From assembly GCF_031583025.1 (NCBI RefSeq), contig NZ_CP134062.1, positions 3,162,001 to 3,226,000 on the forward strand: a DNA stretch of 64,000 nucleotides. The letters are read 5' to 3'. This DNA is from Mycobacterium sp. Z3061. Lineage in GTDB: Bacteria; Actinomycetota; Actinomycetes; Mycobacteriales; Mycobacteriaceae. Positions 35,728-44,656 of this stretch are shown one piece after another. The stretch's first letter is position 1. The number at the start of each line of letters is the position of its first letter. Both the position numbers and the translations under genes were made by a program. The notes beneath the pieces are model-generated. The model made no database searches and was not told the origin of the DNA. It worked only from the letters and a program-made list of their open reading frames with translations.

Positions 35728-36339
35728 GTGAGCGCTACCGAACTCCTGGTGGATCCGGTCGAGGCCGCCCACCGGTTACTCGGTGCCACGCTGCGGGCCA
35801 GGGGGGTGACGGCGCTGGTCGTCGAGGTAGAGGCATACGGCGGAGTCCCGGACGGACCCTGGCCGGACGCCGCGGCACACTCCTACCGGGGCATCCGAGA
35901 CCGCAACGCCGTCATGTTCGGTCCACCCGGGCGGCTCTACACCTACCGCAGCCACGGGATCCACGTCTGCGCCAATGTCGCGTGCGGACCGGACGGCACC
36001 GCCGCCGCGGTCTTGTTGCGGGCTTGCGCGATCGAGGACGGTGCCGACGTGGCCCGGGCCCGGCGCGGGGCGGCGGTACGCGGCAGCGCACTGGCCCGCG
36101 GTCCGGGAAACTTGTGCGCGGCACTGGGAATCACCATGGACGACAACGGGATCGACCTGTTCGACCCGCGCGGCCCGGTGACGTTGCAACTCAGCGCACC
36201 GCTAACGGCGACGGCGGGTCCCCGGGTGGGCGTCAGCCAGGCCGCGGACCGGCCGTGGCGGCTGTGGCTTGCCGGCCGGCCGGAGGTGTCGGCCTACCGG
36301 CGAAGCCCGCGGGCGCCGGCGCCGGGCGCCAGCGACTAG
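35728..36339 (+). CDS. mpg: 3-methyladenine DNA glycosylase
   Basis: A 203-residue AAG/MPG-family glycosylase that removes alkylated purines. The family core is obvious: [36 protein letters not shown] and [16 protein letters not shown]. The GTG at 35728 gives exactly the length of M. tuberculosis Mpg; an upstream ATG would add 19 residues that overlap the divergent operator region. It is divergent from the ABC exporter operon. Confidence 0.93.
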   Translation: MSATELLVDPVEAAHRLLGATLRARGVTALVVEVEAYGGVPDGPWPDAAAHSYRGIRDRNAVMFGPPGRLYTYRSHGIHVCANVACGPDGTAAAVLLRACAIEDGADVARARRGAAVRGSALARGPGNLCAALGITMDDNGIDLFDPRGPVTLQLSAPLTATAGPRVGVSQAADRPWRLWLAGRPEVSAYRRSPRAPAPGASD

Positions 36340-36429
36340 GTCTGCCGTCGGGACGCTGGCCGATCCCGGGGATCGAGGCGCCCAGGCTGCAAAATTACAG
36401 CCAAAGTGCGAGTGACGGTCTGCAGATTT

Positions 36430-37320
36430 TCAGGCTGGGCGACCAAACGACCGCGGCGACTCTCCCCGATAAGCGGGATCGAGCCGGCGCACGACGAACA
36501 GGAACGTCAGCGCCACCAACGGCGCAAGAACACCGTAAACGGCCGGCGGTGTCGCCATTTCGGAATTGTTGAGCAGTTGCGGACTCAGGGCGATGCCGAT
36601 CGCCACCACGGCATTGTGCAAGCCGATCTCCAGGCTCACGGCGATGGCCTGGCGCGGCGCCAGGCGCATCCAGCGGGGCGCGAGGTATCCGACCGTCAGA
36701 CTGATCGCGCAGAACGAGACGACGGCCACGCTGAGCACACCGAAATTCTTCGTCAGCGTTGCGCGGCCGCCGGCGATTCCCGCCGCCAGGGCGACCACCA
36801 GCAGCACCGCCGCGGCGATCCGGACCGGCTTGTGCAGTCGCCCGGCGAGATCGGGAAAACGGTGCCGGATGCCGACACCGATGGCTGTGGGGATCAGCAC
36901 CACCGCGAACACCCCGAGGAACTTGTCGAACTGCAGCGGGATGAAGCGTCCGTCACCGAGGAACCACGTCATCGACAACGCCAGGATCGCGGGTATCGCG
37001 AAGATCGACAGCACGGCGTTGACCGCGGTGAGCGTGAGGTTCAGGGCCAGGTCACCGTCGGCCAGATGGCTCAGGACATTCGCCAACGTCCCGCCCGGCG
37101 TGGCGGCCATCAGCATCAGCCCGACCGCCAGGTTCGGCTGCAGATCGAGAACCTCGGCGACCAGCAGGCACAGCAGCGGGAGCAGGACGGATTGGCACAG
37201 CAGCGCCACCAGCAGCGGGCGGCGCAGCGTGGCAGCCCGCTTGAAGTCCGCCACGGTGAGCGTCAGGCCCAGGGCGAGCATGATCGCCACCACGACCAAC
37301 GGGAAGAAGCGGTTATCCAT
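36430..37320 (-). CDS. Bile acid:sodium symporter (BASS) family transporter
   Basis: A 296-residue membrane protein with about nine or ten hydrophobic helices. Family motifs are present: [19 protein letters not shown] in the first repeat and [17 protein letters not shown] in the second, matching the crossed-helix sodium-site regions of BASS proteins. Members move organic anions with sodium; the substrate is unknown. I chose ATG 37320; ATGs at 37326 and 37332 are possible. As I recall, H37Rv has no such gene between mpg and tyrS, so this is an extra gene, divergent from tyrS. Confidence 0.85.
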   Translation of the reverse strand: MDNRFFPLVVVAIMLALGLTLTVADFKRAATLRRPLLVALLCQSVLLPLLCLLVAEVLDLQPNLAVGLMLMAATPGGTLANVLSHLADGDLALNLTLTAVNAVLSIFAIPAILALSMTWFLGDGRFIPLQFDKFLGVFAVVLIPTAIGVGIRHRFPDLAGRLHKPVRIAAAVLLVVALAAGIAGGRATLTKNFGVLSVAVVSFCAISLTVGYLAPRWMRLAPRQAIAVSLEIGLHNAVVAIGIALSPQLLNNSEMATPPAVYGVLAPLVALTFLFVVRRLDPAYRGESPRSFGRPA

Positions 37321-37426
37321 AACCATCCGCAAACTACCCGATGGCCGTTGCCGGGCAACCGGCTGGAATCAGCCTGAACGCATCCGGCGCGCACCGGCCC
37401 GCTACCGCCCTGGAAGGATCGCAGCC

Positions 37427-38707
37427 ATGGGTAACGAGTCGTCCGGGATTCTCGACGAGTTGGGCTGGCGCGGACTGATCGCGCAGTCCACCGACCTCGA
37501 GGCGCTGGCCGCCGAGGCGCAGCGCGGACCGATGACCGTGTACGCCGGATTCGACCCGACCGCGGCGAGCCTGCACGCCGGGCACCTGGTGCCGCTACTT
37601 GCATTGCGTCGATTCCAGCGCGCCGGGCACCGGCCGATCGTGCTGGCGGGTGGGGCCACCGGCATGATCGGCGATCCGCGTGAGGTGGGCGAGCGCAGTC
37701 TGCAGGAGGCCGACACGGTCGCCGAATGGGCCGAGCGGATCCGCGGGCAGCTGGAGCGCTTCGTCGACTTCGACGACTCGCCGACCGGCGCGATCGTTGA
37801 GAACAACCTGGAATGGACCAGTGAGCTCTCGGCCATCGAATTCCTGCGCGACATCGGCAAGCACTTCTCGGTGAACGTGATGCTCGACCGCGACACCGTG
37901 CGGCGTCGTCTGGAGGGGGAGGGCATCTCCTACACCGAGTTCAGCTACATGCTGTTGCAGGCCAACGACTTCGTCGAACTGCGCCGCCGGCACGGCTGCT
38001 CACTGCAGATCGGCGGGTCGGATCAGTGGGGCAACATCATCGCCGGGGTCCGCCTGGTACGCCAGAAACTGGGTGCCGCAGTGCATGCGCTCACGGTGCC
38101 GCTGGTGACGTCCGCTGACGGTAAGAAATTCGGCAAGTCCACCGGTGGCGGCAGCCTGTGGCTGGACCCGCAGATGACCAGCCCGTACGCGTGGTACCAG
38201 TACTTCGTCAACACCGCGGACGCGGACGTCATCCGCTACCTGCGCTGGTTCACGTTTCTGTCGGCCGATGAACTCGCCGAATTGGAACAGGCGACCGCGG
38301 AGCGCCCCCAACAGCGCGCCGCGCAGCGCCGGCTCGCCGCCGAACTCACCACGCTCGTACACGGCGAGGCGGCCACCGAGGCCGTCCAGCACGCCAGTCG
38401 GGCGTTGTTCGGGCAGGGGGAGCTGGACCGGCTGGACGAGGCCACCTTGTCGTCGGCGTTGCGCGAGACGGCGGTGGCGGAGCTGAAACCCGGTGAGCCG
38501 GACGGGATAGTCGACCTGCTGGTGGCCAGCGGCCTGTCCGAGAGCCGCAAAGCCGCGCGGCGCACCATCGGCGAGGGTGGGGTGTCGGTCAACAATATTC
38601 GCGTCAGTAGCGACGAATGGTCGCCGCAGCCAACGGATTTCCTGCACGGGCGGTGGCTGGTGCTGCGCCGCGGGAAGCGGAACGTCGCGGGGGTGGAGAA
38701 GGTCTAA
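37427..38707 (+). CDS. tyrS: Tyrosyl-tRNA synthetase
   Basis: A 426-residue class I synthetase. The ATP-binding signature HxGH-type (LHAGHLVPL), the tyrosine pocket (GGSDQWGNI) and the KMSKS equivalent (KKFGKSTGG) are visible. A C-terminal S4-like RNA-binding region ends the protein ([18 protein letters not shown]). The ATG at 37427 has GGAAGGATC upstream. The 3' end overlaps the convergent TfuA gene by four bases. Confidence 0.96.
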   Translation: MGNESSGILDELGWRGLIAQSTDLEALAAEAQRGPMTVYAGFDPTAASLHAGHLVPLLALRRFQRAGHRPIVLAGGATGMIGDPREVGERSLQEADTVAEWAERIRGQLERFVDFDDSPTGAIVENNLEWTSELSAIEFLRDIGKHFSVNVMLDRDTVRRRLEGEGISYTEFSYMLLQANDFVELRRRHGCSLQIGGSDQWGNIIAGVRLVRQKLGAAVHALTVPLVTSADGKKFGKSTGGGSLWLDPQMTSPYAWYQYFVNTADADVIRYLRWFTFLSADELAELEQATAERPQQRAAQRRLAAELTTLVHGEAATEAVQHASRALFGQGELDRLDEATLSSALRETAVAELKPGEPDGIVDLLVASGLSESRKAARRTIGEGGVSVNNIRVSSDEWSPQPTDFLHGRWLVLRRGKRNVAGVEKV

Positions 38708-40143
38708 CCCCCCAGAATGCCGACCTGAATCGAGGGCAGCTGGTCGTCCGCTGCCGCCACCGCGAACAGGCTGGCGGCGTTGTAGAACGCGTCGTTGGTC
38801 ATCAGGCCGCGTTGCGCGATTTCGATGTGGTTAACCTCGGTGCCCCAGCGCATGCCGAACAAGCGCTTCAGCTGCGTGGGATCGGGCCGTCGCAGGTTCA
38901 GATTCGGCTTCTGCCGGGCCAATTCGTCGCGACGGGCCAACGCGTGCGCGGCCATCGTGCGCCAGTCAGGCAGCCGGGGATCCGCGCGCAGTAGTTCCAG
39001 GAAGTGTTGGATCGCCGGCAGCGACCGGGTGAAGAACAGGGTGCGGGTGGTCAACCGTGCCGAAACCGAGATGGGGTCGTCGCCGAACCGTCGGCGTTCC
39101 TCGTCGGTAAGCCAGTGGGCACGAACGTCTTCGGGAAATCCCGACGCATCGATGATTCCCGAAGCCATCGCGTAGTGGTGGGCGATGGTCTCCAGCGCGC
39201 GGTCGTTTTCGCCCTCGCCGACGCTGTCGATGGCCCGCGATGCGCGGTCGCGGACGCTGCCCCGGTCGCCGGGATGTGTCAGGTTCCAGTACCAGGCAGC
39301 CACCTGCTCCAGAGCCGGGCGGTAGGCCCAGCGGTCGGTGGCGCACACGCTCAACAGCGAAAGCACGTCGACATCGAGGATGTCGACGACGTCGCTGCTC
39401 CCGGGCGTCACTTCAACGGGTGTGGGCGGCGCCCACCGTTGCCGCCAACGCTCCGACCACACCGTCGGGGGCGGCCCGGGACGCACTGCGACGTTTCTGG
39501 GGCCGCGGATGACTTCCCGCAGTGCCAGTACCGCGTCGGCGTGCTTGATGTCGACCCGCATCGCTTTCAATTGCCGGGCCAGCGTGCGGCTTTCCGGCAC
39601 TCCCGCGGCTTCGAGCAGACGATTCCAGGTGCGCTGGGTGAAGGGTGTGCGGCGGGCCGTCTCGATGAGCTGTTCGGCCGTCGCCGACGGCAGAACGCCG
39701 GATTCGACTGCCTGCGAGACCGTTTGGCGGATATTGACCAGGGCGTCCACGAAGACCGGGTACCCGTCCTCGGGATCGCCGTGCACCATGCCGACTTCAT
39801 CGTCGGCGTCGATGACGCCGTCGCGGTAGCCTTCGAAGACCCACCCGTAGCCCTCCATGCCGAACGGATGCAGCTCCGCGGCGCGCAGCGCACCCATGCT
39901 CGACGAGCCGACTACCCGCACTCCGTCGTCCATCAGGGTCAGTAGTTCCTTGTGCCGGACCGACGCGCTCTGAAAGAACAGGCCGTCGACGATGAGCAGC
40001 GTGTCGCCGGAACGTAACCCGTAGCGCAGCGCGTCGCCGAACGAAATCGGCGGCACCACTTCGGCATGCGGGATCACCGCGTGAATGTCTTCGGCGCCGA
40101 TGGTGGGCCCCGCGGTCACGACGACGCGAGCGTCGGCGGTCAT
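38704..40143 (-). CDS. TfuA domain protein with long C-terminal extension
   Basis: A 479-residue protein. Residues 5-215 are a TfuA domain: GPTIGAEDI near the start, then [20 protein letters not shown] (76-95) and the acidic [18 protein letters not shown] (112-129). TfuA proteins assist YcaO enzymes in backbone thioamidation, acting in sulfur delivery or hydrolysis of a sulfur donor. The C-terminal ~260 residues are mostly helical, with no motif I recognise, and are longer than the core family needs. The ATG overlaps the ycaO stop (ATGA), so the two are coupled. Confidence 0.88.
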   Translation of the reverse strand: MTADARVVVTAGPTIGAEDIHAVIPHAEVVPPISFGDALRYGLRSGDTLLIVDGLFFQSASVRHKELLTLMDDGVRVVGSSSMGALRAAELHPFGMEGYGWVFEGYRDGVIDADDEVGMVHGDPEDGYPVFVDALVNIRQTVSQAVESGVLPSATAEQLIETARRTPFTQRTWNRLLEAAGVPESRTLARQLKAMRVDIKHADAVLALREVIRGPRNVAVRPGPPPTVWSERWRQRWAPPTPVEVTPGSSDVVDILDVDVLSLLSVCATDRWAYRPALEQVAAWYWNLTHPGDRGSVRDRASRAIDSVGEGENDRALETIAHHYAMASGIIDASGFPEDVRAHWLTDEERRRFGDDPISVSARLTTRTLFFTRSLPAIQHFLELLRADPRLPDWRTMAAHALARRDELARQKPNLNLRRPDPTQLKRLFGMRWGTEVNHIEIAQRGLMTNDAFYNAASLFAVAAADDQLPSIQVGILGG

Positions 40144-41390
40144 GCGTGCTCCTGCAGTGGGGTGCGCAAGGGCGATTGCACCGTCGCGGACATACCGGGC
40201 GCGATCACCTTGACGACGGGCACGCAGGCATCGGGAAAGTCGCACACCACCGCAAGTGGCTCGGCGCCGGCCACCGCCGCGATGGCCGTCGTCGCTGTGG
40301 CGAGCAGCTCCGCGAGCGAGTCGGTGCTCGAGATGTGCCAGGGCGTGGGCTCGGCTTCGGGCATCGGCTGCATGGACTTTCGGGCAGGTGCGAAAGTGTG
40401 CACCCGGGCGAATCTCTGATAGATCGCCGAGGGCAGATCCTCGCGGGCTCCGCTGATCGCGGTCAGGCGCGACTGTGCGGCTTCGGTAATGGCCCGGGAC
40501 AGAGCGACATTGGGATCGTGGTGCAGGCCGCTGCCGCTGAACGGAATCTCCATCATGGGTGAGGTGATCTCGGCGGCGAAACAGTAGAAGTCGTCCCAGA
40601 CGTCCATCCGGGCGACCTGAAGTTCGCTTCCCGCGCGGTGGATCATCTCGACCAGTTCCGCGCACTCCGAGCGCATGACGTCCTCGATCGGCACCTCGAA
40701 CAGTGTTATCCCTGGCTGAGCGGCGGCCATGCCGTATCGCTCCATGATCTCGTAGAGGCCGTGCAGGGTGGCCTCGTGATAGCTGTTCCCTGACGCCAAT
40801 CCTGTTGTGTCCATGCCGAAGATCGGTGGGCCCCAGGAGTCGTTGACCGAGATGTTCACCACGGTGGCCAGCCACGGCACCCAGGTTCGGCGGCCGGTCA
40901 GCAGGGTCGTCGCCACCATCCAGTCGAGCTTGGCGCCTGGGTGATAGAAACTGCCTGCCGGCCGGTTGAGGTCAGCCGGGTCATAGGTCAGCTCGTCGGT
41001 GAGTTCCGTTGTGGGCGTTGATAATAGGTCGGGCTCGATGTTCTCGACGTGCCAGTTCTCCAGGGATTCCATGGCGGCGGACACCTGAGCGGCCCGGTAG
41101 GTGGTGGCCTTACCCTGGCTCACCGACAGCGTCAGCGACGCGGGGCGCACCGCTTGCACGGTCGGAATTCCGAGGTCGTCGAGCCAGGTGAGGTCGGCGA
41201 CCCGGGTGATGCCGGCGGCTTTCAGCAGCGGCTGGATGGCCGCCCATGTCCGGTCCGGGGAGATGATGCGGTGGGTACCCGCGTGGTGGCCGATCTTCAG
41301 CGGGTCGGCGTGGCCCAATACCCGTGCGGGCCAATATGACCAATCTGGGCCACTGGCCGGTGCGGTGCCGCGGACGGGCGTTTCCGACAT
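40140..41390 (-). CDS. YcaO-type peptide cyclodehydratase/thioamidase
   Basis: A 416-residue YcaO protein. ATP-binding elements typical of the family are visible: AAMESLENWHVE (105-116), HEATLHGLYEIMERYG (205-220) and SRAITEAAQSRLTAISG (298-314). YcaO enzymes phosphorylate peptide amides to form azolines, amidines or, with TfuA, thioamides. The C-terminus (LRTPLQEHA) lacks the Pro-rich end common in azoline-forming members. I chose ATG 41390; ATG 41420 would add ten residues. It is flanked by TfuA and by a 26-codon candidate substrate gene, which argues for peptide modification rather than ribosomal-protein modification. Confidence 0.9.
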   Translation of the reverse strand: MSETPVRGTAPASGPDWSYWPARVLGHADPLKIGHHAGTHRIISPDRTWAAIQPLLKAAGITRVADLTWLDDLGIPTVQAVRPASLTLSVSQGKATTYRAAQVSAAMESLENWHVENIEPDLLSTPTTELTDELTYDPADLNRPAGSFYHPGAKLDWMVATTLLTGRRTWVPWLATVVNISVNDSWGPPIFGMDTTGLASGNSYHEATLHGLYEIMERYGMAAAQPGITLFEVPIEDVMRSECAELVEMIHRAGSELQVARMDVWDDFYCFAAEITSPMMEIPFSGSGLHHDPNVALSRAITEAAQSRLTAISGAREDLPSAIYQRFARVHTFAPARKSMQPMPEAEPTPWHISSTDSLAELLATATTAIAAVAGAEPLAVVCDFPDACVPVVKVIAPGMSATVQSPLRTPLQEHA

Positions 41391-41453
41391 GGGCTTCACG
41401 CTACTGAGTAAGGGCATCAATGGAGTGCATTCGGTCGGGTTCGACAGGAAAAT

Positions 41454-41509
41454 CCAGCGGGATCTCATCGCGAGGGGAGGGGGAGGGGAAGGCGATGAGA
41501 CCCCGCTGG
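41454..41509 (-). terminator. Strong hairpin between precursor gene and ycaO
   Basis: The arms at 41454-41471 and 41492-41509 are 18 bp each with a 20-base loop that is pyrimidine-rich on the minus strand. The single mismatch is A opposite C in plus-strand RNA but a G-U pair in minus-strand RNA, so the stem is continuous only in the transcript that carries the precursor. It begins eight bases after the precursor stop and is followed by ATTTTCC. It could be a partial terminator or an mRNA-stabilising stem that lets precursor message exceed enzyme message. Confidence 0.7.
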
Positions 41510-41517
41510 GAGTCAGG

Positions 41518-41598
41518 TCACTCGGTGGCGTCGCCCACCGCGAACAACGGGATGGTGTAGGCGCACTCGGTCTCGCAGAACAGGGTCTCGTAGGCCAT
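41518..41598 (-). CDS. Candidate RiPP precursor peptide, 26 residues
   Basis: A very short gene on the same strand as ycaO and tfuA, 127 bp upstream of ycaO. It has a well-placed ribosome site (GAAAGGAACGCC before ATG 41598). The peptide has Cys8 and Cys12, and its C-terminal half reads CAYTIPLFAVGDATE; positively charged residues are absent. A tiny Cys-containing ORF directly before a YcaO-TfuA pair is the layout of thioamide-type ribosomal peptide clusters. There is no obvious double-Gly cleavage site, and no protease or exporter is adjacent. Codons are ordinary for the genome. I know of no named family for it. Confidence 0.72.
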   Translation of the reverse strand: MAYETLFCETECAYTIPLFAVGDATE

Positions 41599-41855
41599 GC
41601 GGCGTTCCTTTCTCGCTTGTGATTCCGTACCAGGACAATTCTTGGCTGCCCGCAACCACCGAGGTATCCCACTGCCGGCTGATGAGCGGCGGAAAACCGA
41701 TTCCGCCGTCGAGATGAGGGCTGATGTCCGCCGGATAGGGGACAACGAACGCATTAGCCCGCACGCCGCCGGCAGGCGCCGGCAAAACGCGGTAGTGGGC
41801 AAACCTTTACCTCACCGTGTTGCGGTTGTGACAGTTGTTGAGCACTGTTGTCACG

Positions 41856-42206
41856 ATGACCGCACCCGCGATCGCCTTCCGGCTTCTGGCCCTGGCCGCA
41901 GGCGTGTTCGGGGTGTCGGCCACTGTTGCGGCGCCGATCCATGCCGACATGTTGGGCAACGCGTTTCTGAACGCGCTGAACAATGCGGGCATTCCCTACA
42001 CTCAGCCCTCTACCGCGGTAGCCCTCGGCCGCTCGGTATGTCCGAAGGCGCTTTCGCCCGGCGGATCGTTCGACGCCATCGTCGAGGAGATGGCGGAGCT
42101 CAACGGTCTGCCGCGGGAACGGGCGGCCGCGTTCACCATCGTCGCGATCGCGACCTACTGCCCGGCGCTGATCTCGCCGATGCTGCCGCACCGGCTGCAG
42201 GCCTAG
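41856..42206 (+). CDS. lprJ: Secreted DUF732 protein, LprJ-like
   Basis: A 116-residue protein with a signal peptide (hydrophobic core LLALAAGVFGVSATVA, probable cleavage after HA near residue 31) and a DUF732 domain (FLNALNNAGIPY, ALGRSVCPKAL, FTIVAIATYCPAL) whose two Cys probably form a disulfide. Position after tyrS matches LprJ (Rv1690) of M. tuberculosis, but no lipobox Cys is visible here, so it is predicted to be secreted rather than lipidated. ATG 41856 lacks a clear ribosome site; a TTG at 41835 is possible. It is divergent from the RiPP-like locus. Confidence 0.8.
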   Translation: MTAPAIAFRLLALAAGVFGVSATVAAPIHADMLGNAFLNALNNAGIPYTQPSTAVALGRSVCPKALSPGGSFDAIVEEMAELNGLPRERAAAFTIVAIATYCPALISPMLPHRLQA

Positions 42207-42286
42207 GGACTGCTGAACTGGTTGCCTGGTGTTCCGGCGGTGCCGACGGCGCCCCGGACTCCGTTGCTTCCAGCCATCGGACTCCG

Positions 42287-44523
42287 CTATCCGTGGATAC
42301 CGTCGTTGCCGGCGATGCCGGCGATGCCGGCGTTTCCGTCATTGCCGGCGGTGCCGGGGACGTTGTCGATGTTGCCGCCCGATGCCTCGCCCAGTGCGCC
42401 GCCGTTGCCGACGGTCTTACCGCCGGCGCCGCCTTCTCCTCCGGCCCCGCCGGCGCCGACGCCGCCGTTTCGCCCGGCGCCTCCGAACAATCCACCGGCC
42501 CCGCCGACACCGCCCTGCTGGCCGCCCGCGCCACCGTTACCGCCTTGCCCGCCCTGGCCGCCGTCGCCGCCGTTACCGCCGTTGCCGCCGGTGTTGTCCG
42601 AGCCGCCGGTGGCGGTGGCACCGTTGCCGCCGTGTCCTCCCGCGCCCCCGTCGCCACCCGCGCCACCTGTACCGCCGACGCCGGCGTCACCACCGGCGCC
42701 GCCGAAGCCGAAGAGTTTCCCGCCCGCGCCACCATTGCCTCCGGCGCCGCCCTGGCCACCGGTTCCGCCCACGCCGCCGCTTCCGCCGGTGCCTCCGTCA
42801 CCTCCCGAGCCGGCGATGCTGCCGAAGTGGGCGCTGTCCGAATGCCCGCCGGCGCCTCCGTTACCGCCGGATCCGCCCTGGTCGCCGGCACCACCGAGGC
42901 CGCCGATGCCGCCCTGACCGCCGGCTCCGCCATTGCCGATCAGCTGTCCGCCGTTACCGCCGTTGCCGCCCGCGCCGCCCGTGCCGCCGTTCAGCGGCGG
43001 GGTTTCCCCAGAGGCGCCGTTGCCGCCTCGACCACCGCTCCCGCCAAAGTTATTGGTCTCGTTACCCACCGCGGAGCCACCGTTACCGCCGTTGCCGCCG
43101 GACCCGCCGGGCGCGCTGCCCGGTGCGCCGTTGCCTCCATCACCTCCATGGGTGCTGTCCGCCAGCACATCGTCGGGGGCGTTGACGTTTCCGCCGTTCC
43201 CACCATTCCCGCCGTTGGCGCCACCCTGTCCGGCCGCCCCGCCGTCGCCGCCCCTGCCGGCGCTAACGGTGAAACCGCTGGGCTCGCTGCCATTGGCGCC
43301 ACTGCCGCCGGTGCCGCCGTTCTGGCCGAAACCGCCGGTGGATCCGGTAAGACCGCTGCCATCTGGCTGCACATGGAAGTTGGGCTCGGCCCGCGTCACG
43401 TTGAGAGCGTTGAGCCCCGTCCAGCCGGTGCCGCCTTGGCCGCCGGTGCCGCCGTTGCCGATGAGGTAGGAGTTGCCGCCGGTGCCGCCGGTGCCGGGGG
43501 CGATGTTGGGGAAGTCGTAGAGGCCGCCGGGGTTGGGGTCGGCGTAGAGGCCGTGCCCGCCTTGGCCGCCGGTGCCGCCGTTGCCGAACAGGTGGCCGCC
43601 GTCGCCGCCGTTGCCGCCGTTCATGCCGGGTCCGCCCACTCCGCCGGTGCCGCCGTTGCCGAGGAGTCCGGTGGCACCGCCGTTGCCGGCGGGGCCGCCG
43701 CGCAGCAGGGCACCGGCGCTGCCGCCGTTGCCGCCGTTGCCGCCATCGCCGTAGAGGCTGCCGCCGGTACCGCCGTTGCCGCCGGCGCCTGCGCCCCGAA
43801 CGCGCCGCTGCTGGAGCCGCCGTTGCCGCCGGTGCCGCCGGTGCCCAGCAGTCCGGCGTTGCCGCCGGTGCCGCCGGTGCCGGCGGTGCCGGTCAGTCCG
43901 TAGGTGGGATCGGGCACGGTGTTGCCTCCGGCGCCGCCGGCCCCGCCGTTGCCCGACAACCACCCACCTGTCCCGCCGTGGCCGCCGGTGGCGCCGTTGA
44001 ACCCGGCCCCGCCGGTGCCGCCGGTGCCGCCGTTGCCGATCAGTCCGGCGGCTCCGCCGTTGCCGCCGGCTTGTCCGGTGGCCCCGGTGGCGCCGTTGCC
44101 GCCGTTGCCGTAGAGCCAGCCGGCGTCACCGCCGTTGCCCCCGGCGGTGGCGGCATCGGCGCCGTTGCCGATCAGGGCGCGTCCGGTCAACGCCACCGAG
44201 GGCGCGTTGACCACATCCAGCAGCGATTGCAGGGGATCGACCGCGGCGGCCTCGGCCGCGGCATAGGCACCCCCGGCCGCATGCAACGACGCCACGAACT
44301 GCTGCTGCAGGCCCGCCACCCGCGCACCGATCAGCTGATACTCCACCGCATGACCGCCGAACAACGATGCAACCGCCACCGACACCTCATCGGCGGCCGC
44401 CGCCGCGAGGGCCGCCGTCGGCGCTGCGGCGGTGAAATTGGCAGCACTGACCGACGAACCGATGTCGGCCAGATCCGCCGCGGCCGTCGCCACCAATTCG
44501 GGAATGACGCTCACAAAAGGCAT
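42287..44523 (-). pseudogene. PE_PGRS gene with one frameshift
   Basis: The gene reads leftward from ATG 44523 with a PE domain ([20 protein letters not shown] to [13 protein letters not shown]), linker ([20 protein letters not shown]) and PGRS repeats. The frame breaks at a run of four C on the plus strand (43794-43797). The Gly-rich pattern resumes in another frame and continues to a stop at 42287. Adding one base to the run restores a protein of about 745 residues. Rare non-repeat islands occur (for example NALNVTRAEPNFHVQPDGSG and NVNAPDDVLADSTHGG). The gene is inserted between lprJ and the Rv1691 equivalent, which I recall as neighbours in H37Rv. Confidence 0.85.
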
Positions 44524-44608
44524 GGCTCATGCTGTGCAGTGAGCGTTGGGCGATGTATGAACAGTCGTGAAATGTGCTGGTAGCAGCCCTGCCCACGGCA
44601 GTGCCAGA

Positions 44609-44641
44609 GGTACCGCAAATTGTGGGGGCAGATGCGGTACC
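44609..44641. promoter_or_regulatory. Inverted repeat before the TPR protein gene
   Basis: GGTACCGCA (44609-44617) and TGCGGTACC (44633-44641) are a perfect 9-bp pair, 15 bp apart, ending 15 bp before the GTG at 44657. The element lies in the divergent gap to the PE_PGRS gene. It could be an operator or a leader hairpin; the sequence does not decide between them. Confidence 0.45.
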
Positions 44642-44656
44642 CGTAACCTCTAGCGA

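Noticed and set aside
42222-43469. Plus-strand Pro-rich open frames opposite the PE_PGRS genes, which look like proline-rich proteins
   Set aside because: Antisense of Gly-Gly-Asn codons always yields Pro-rich frames; no independent evidence.
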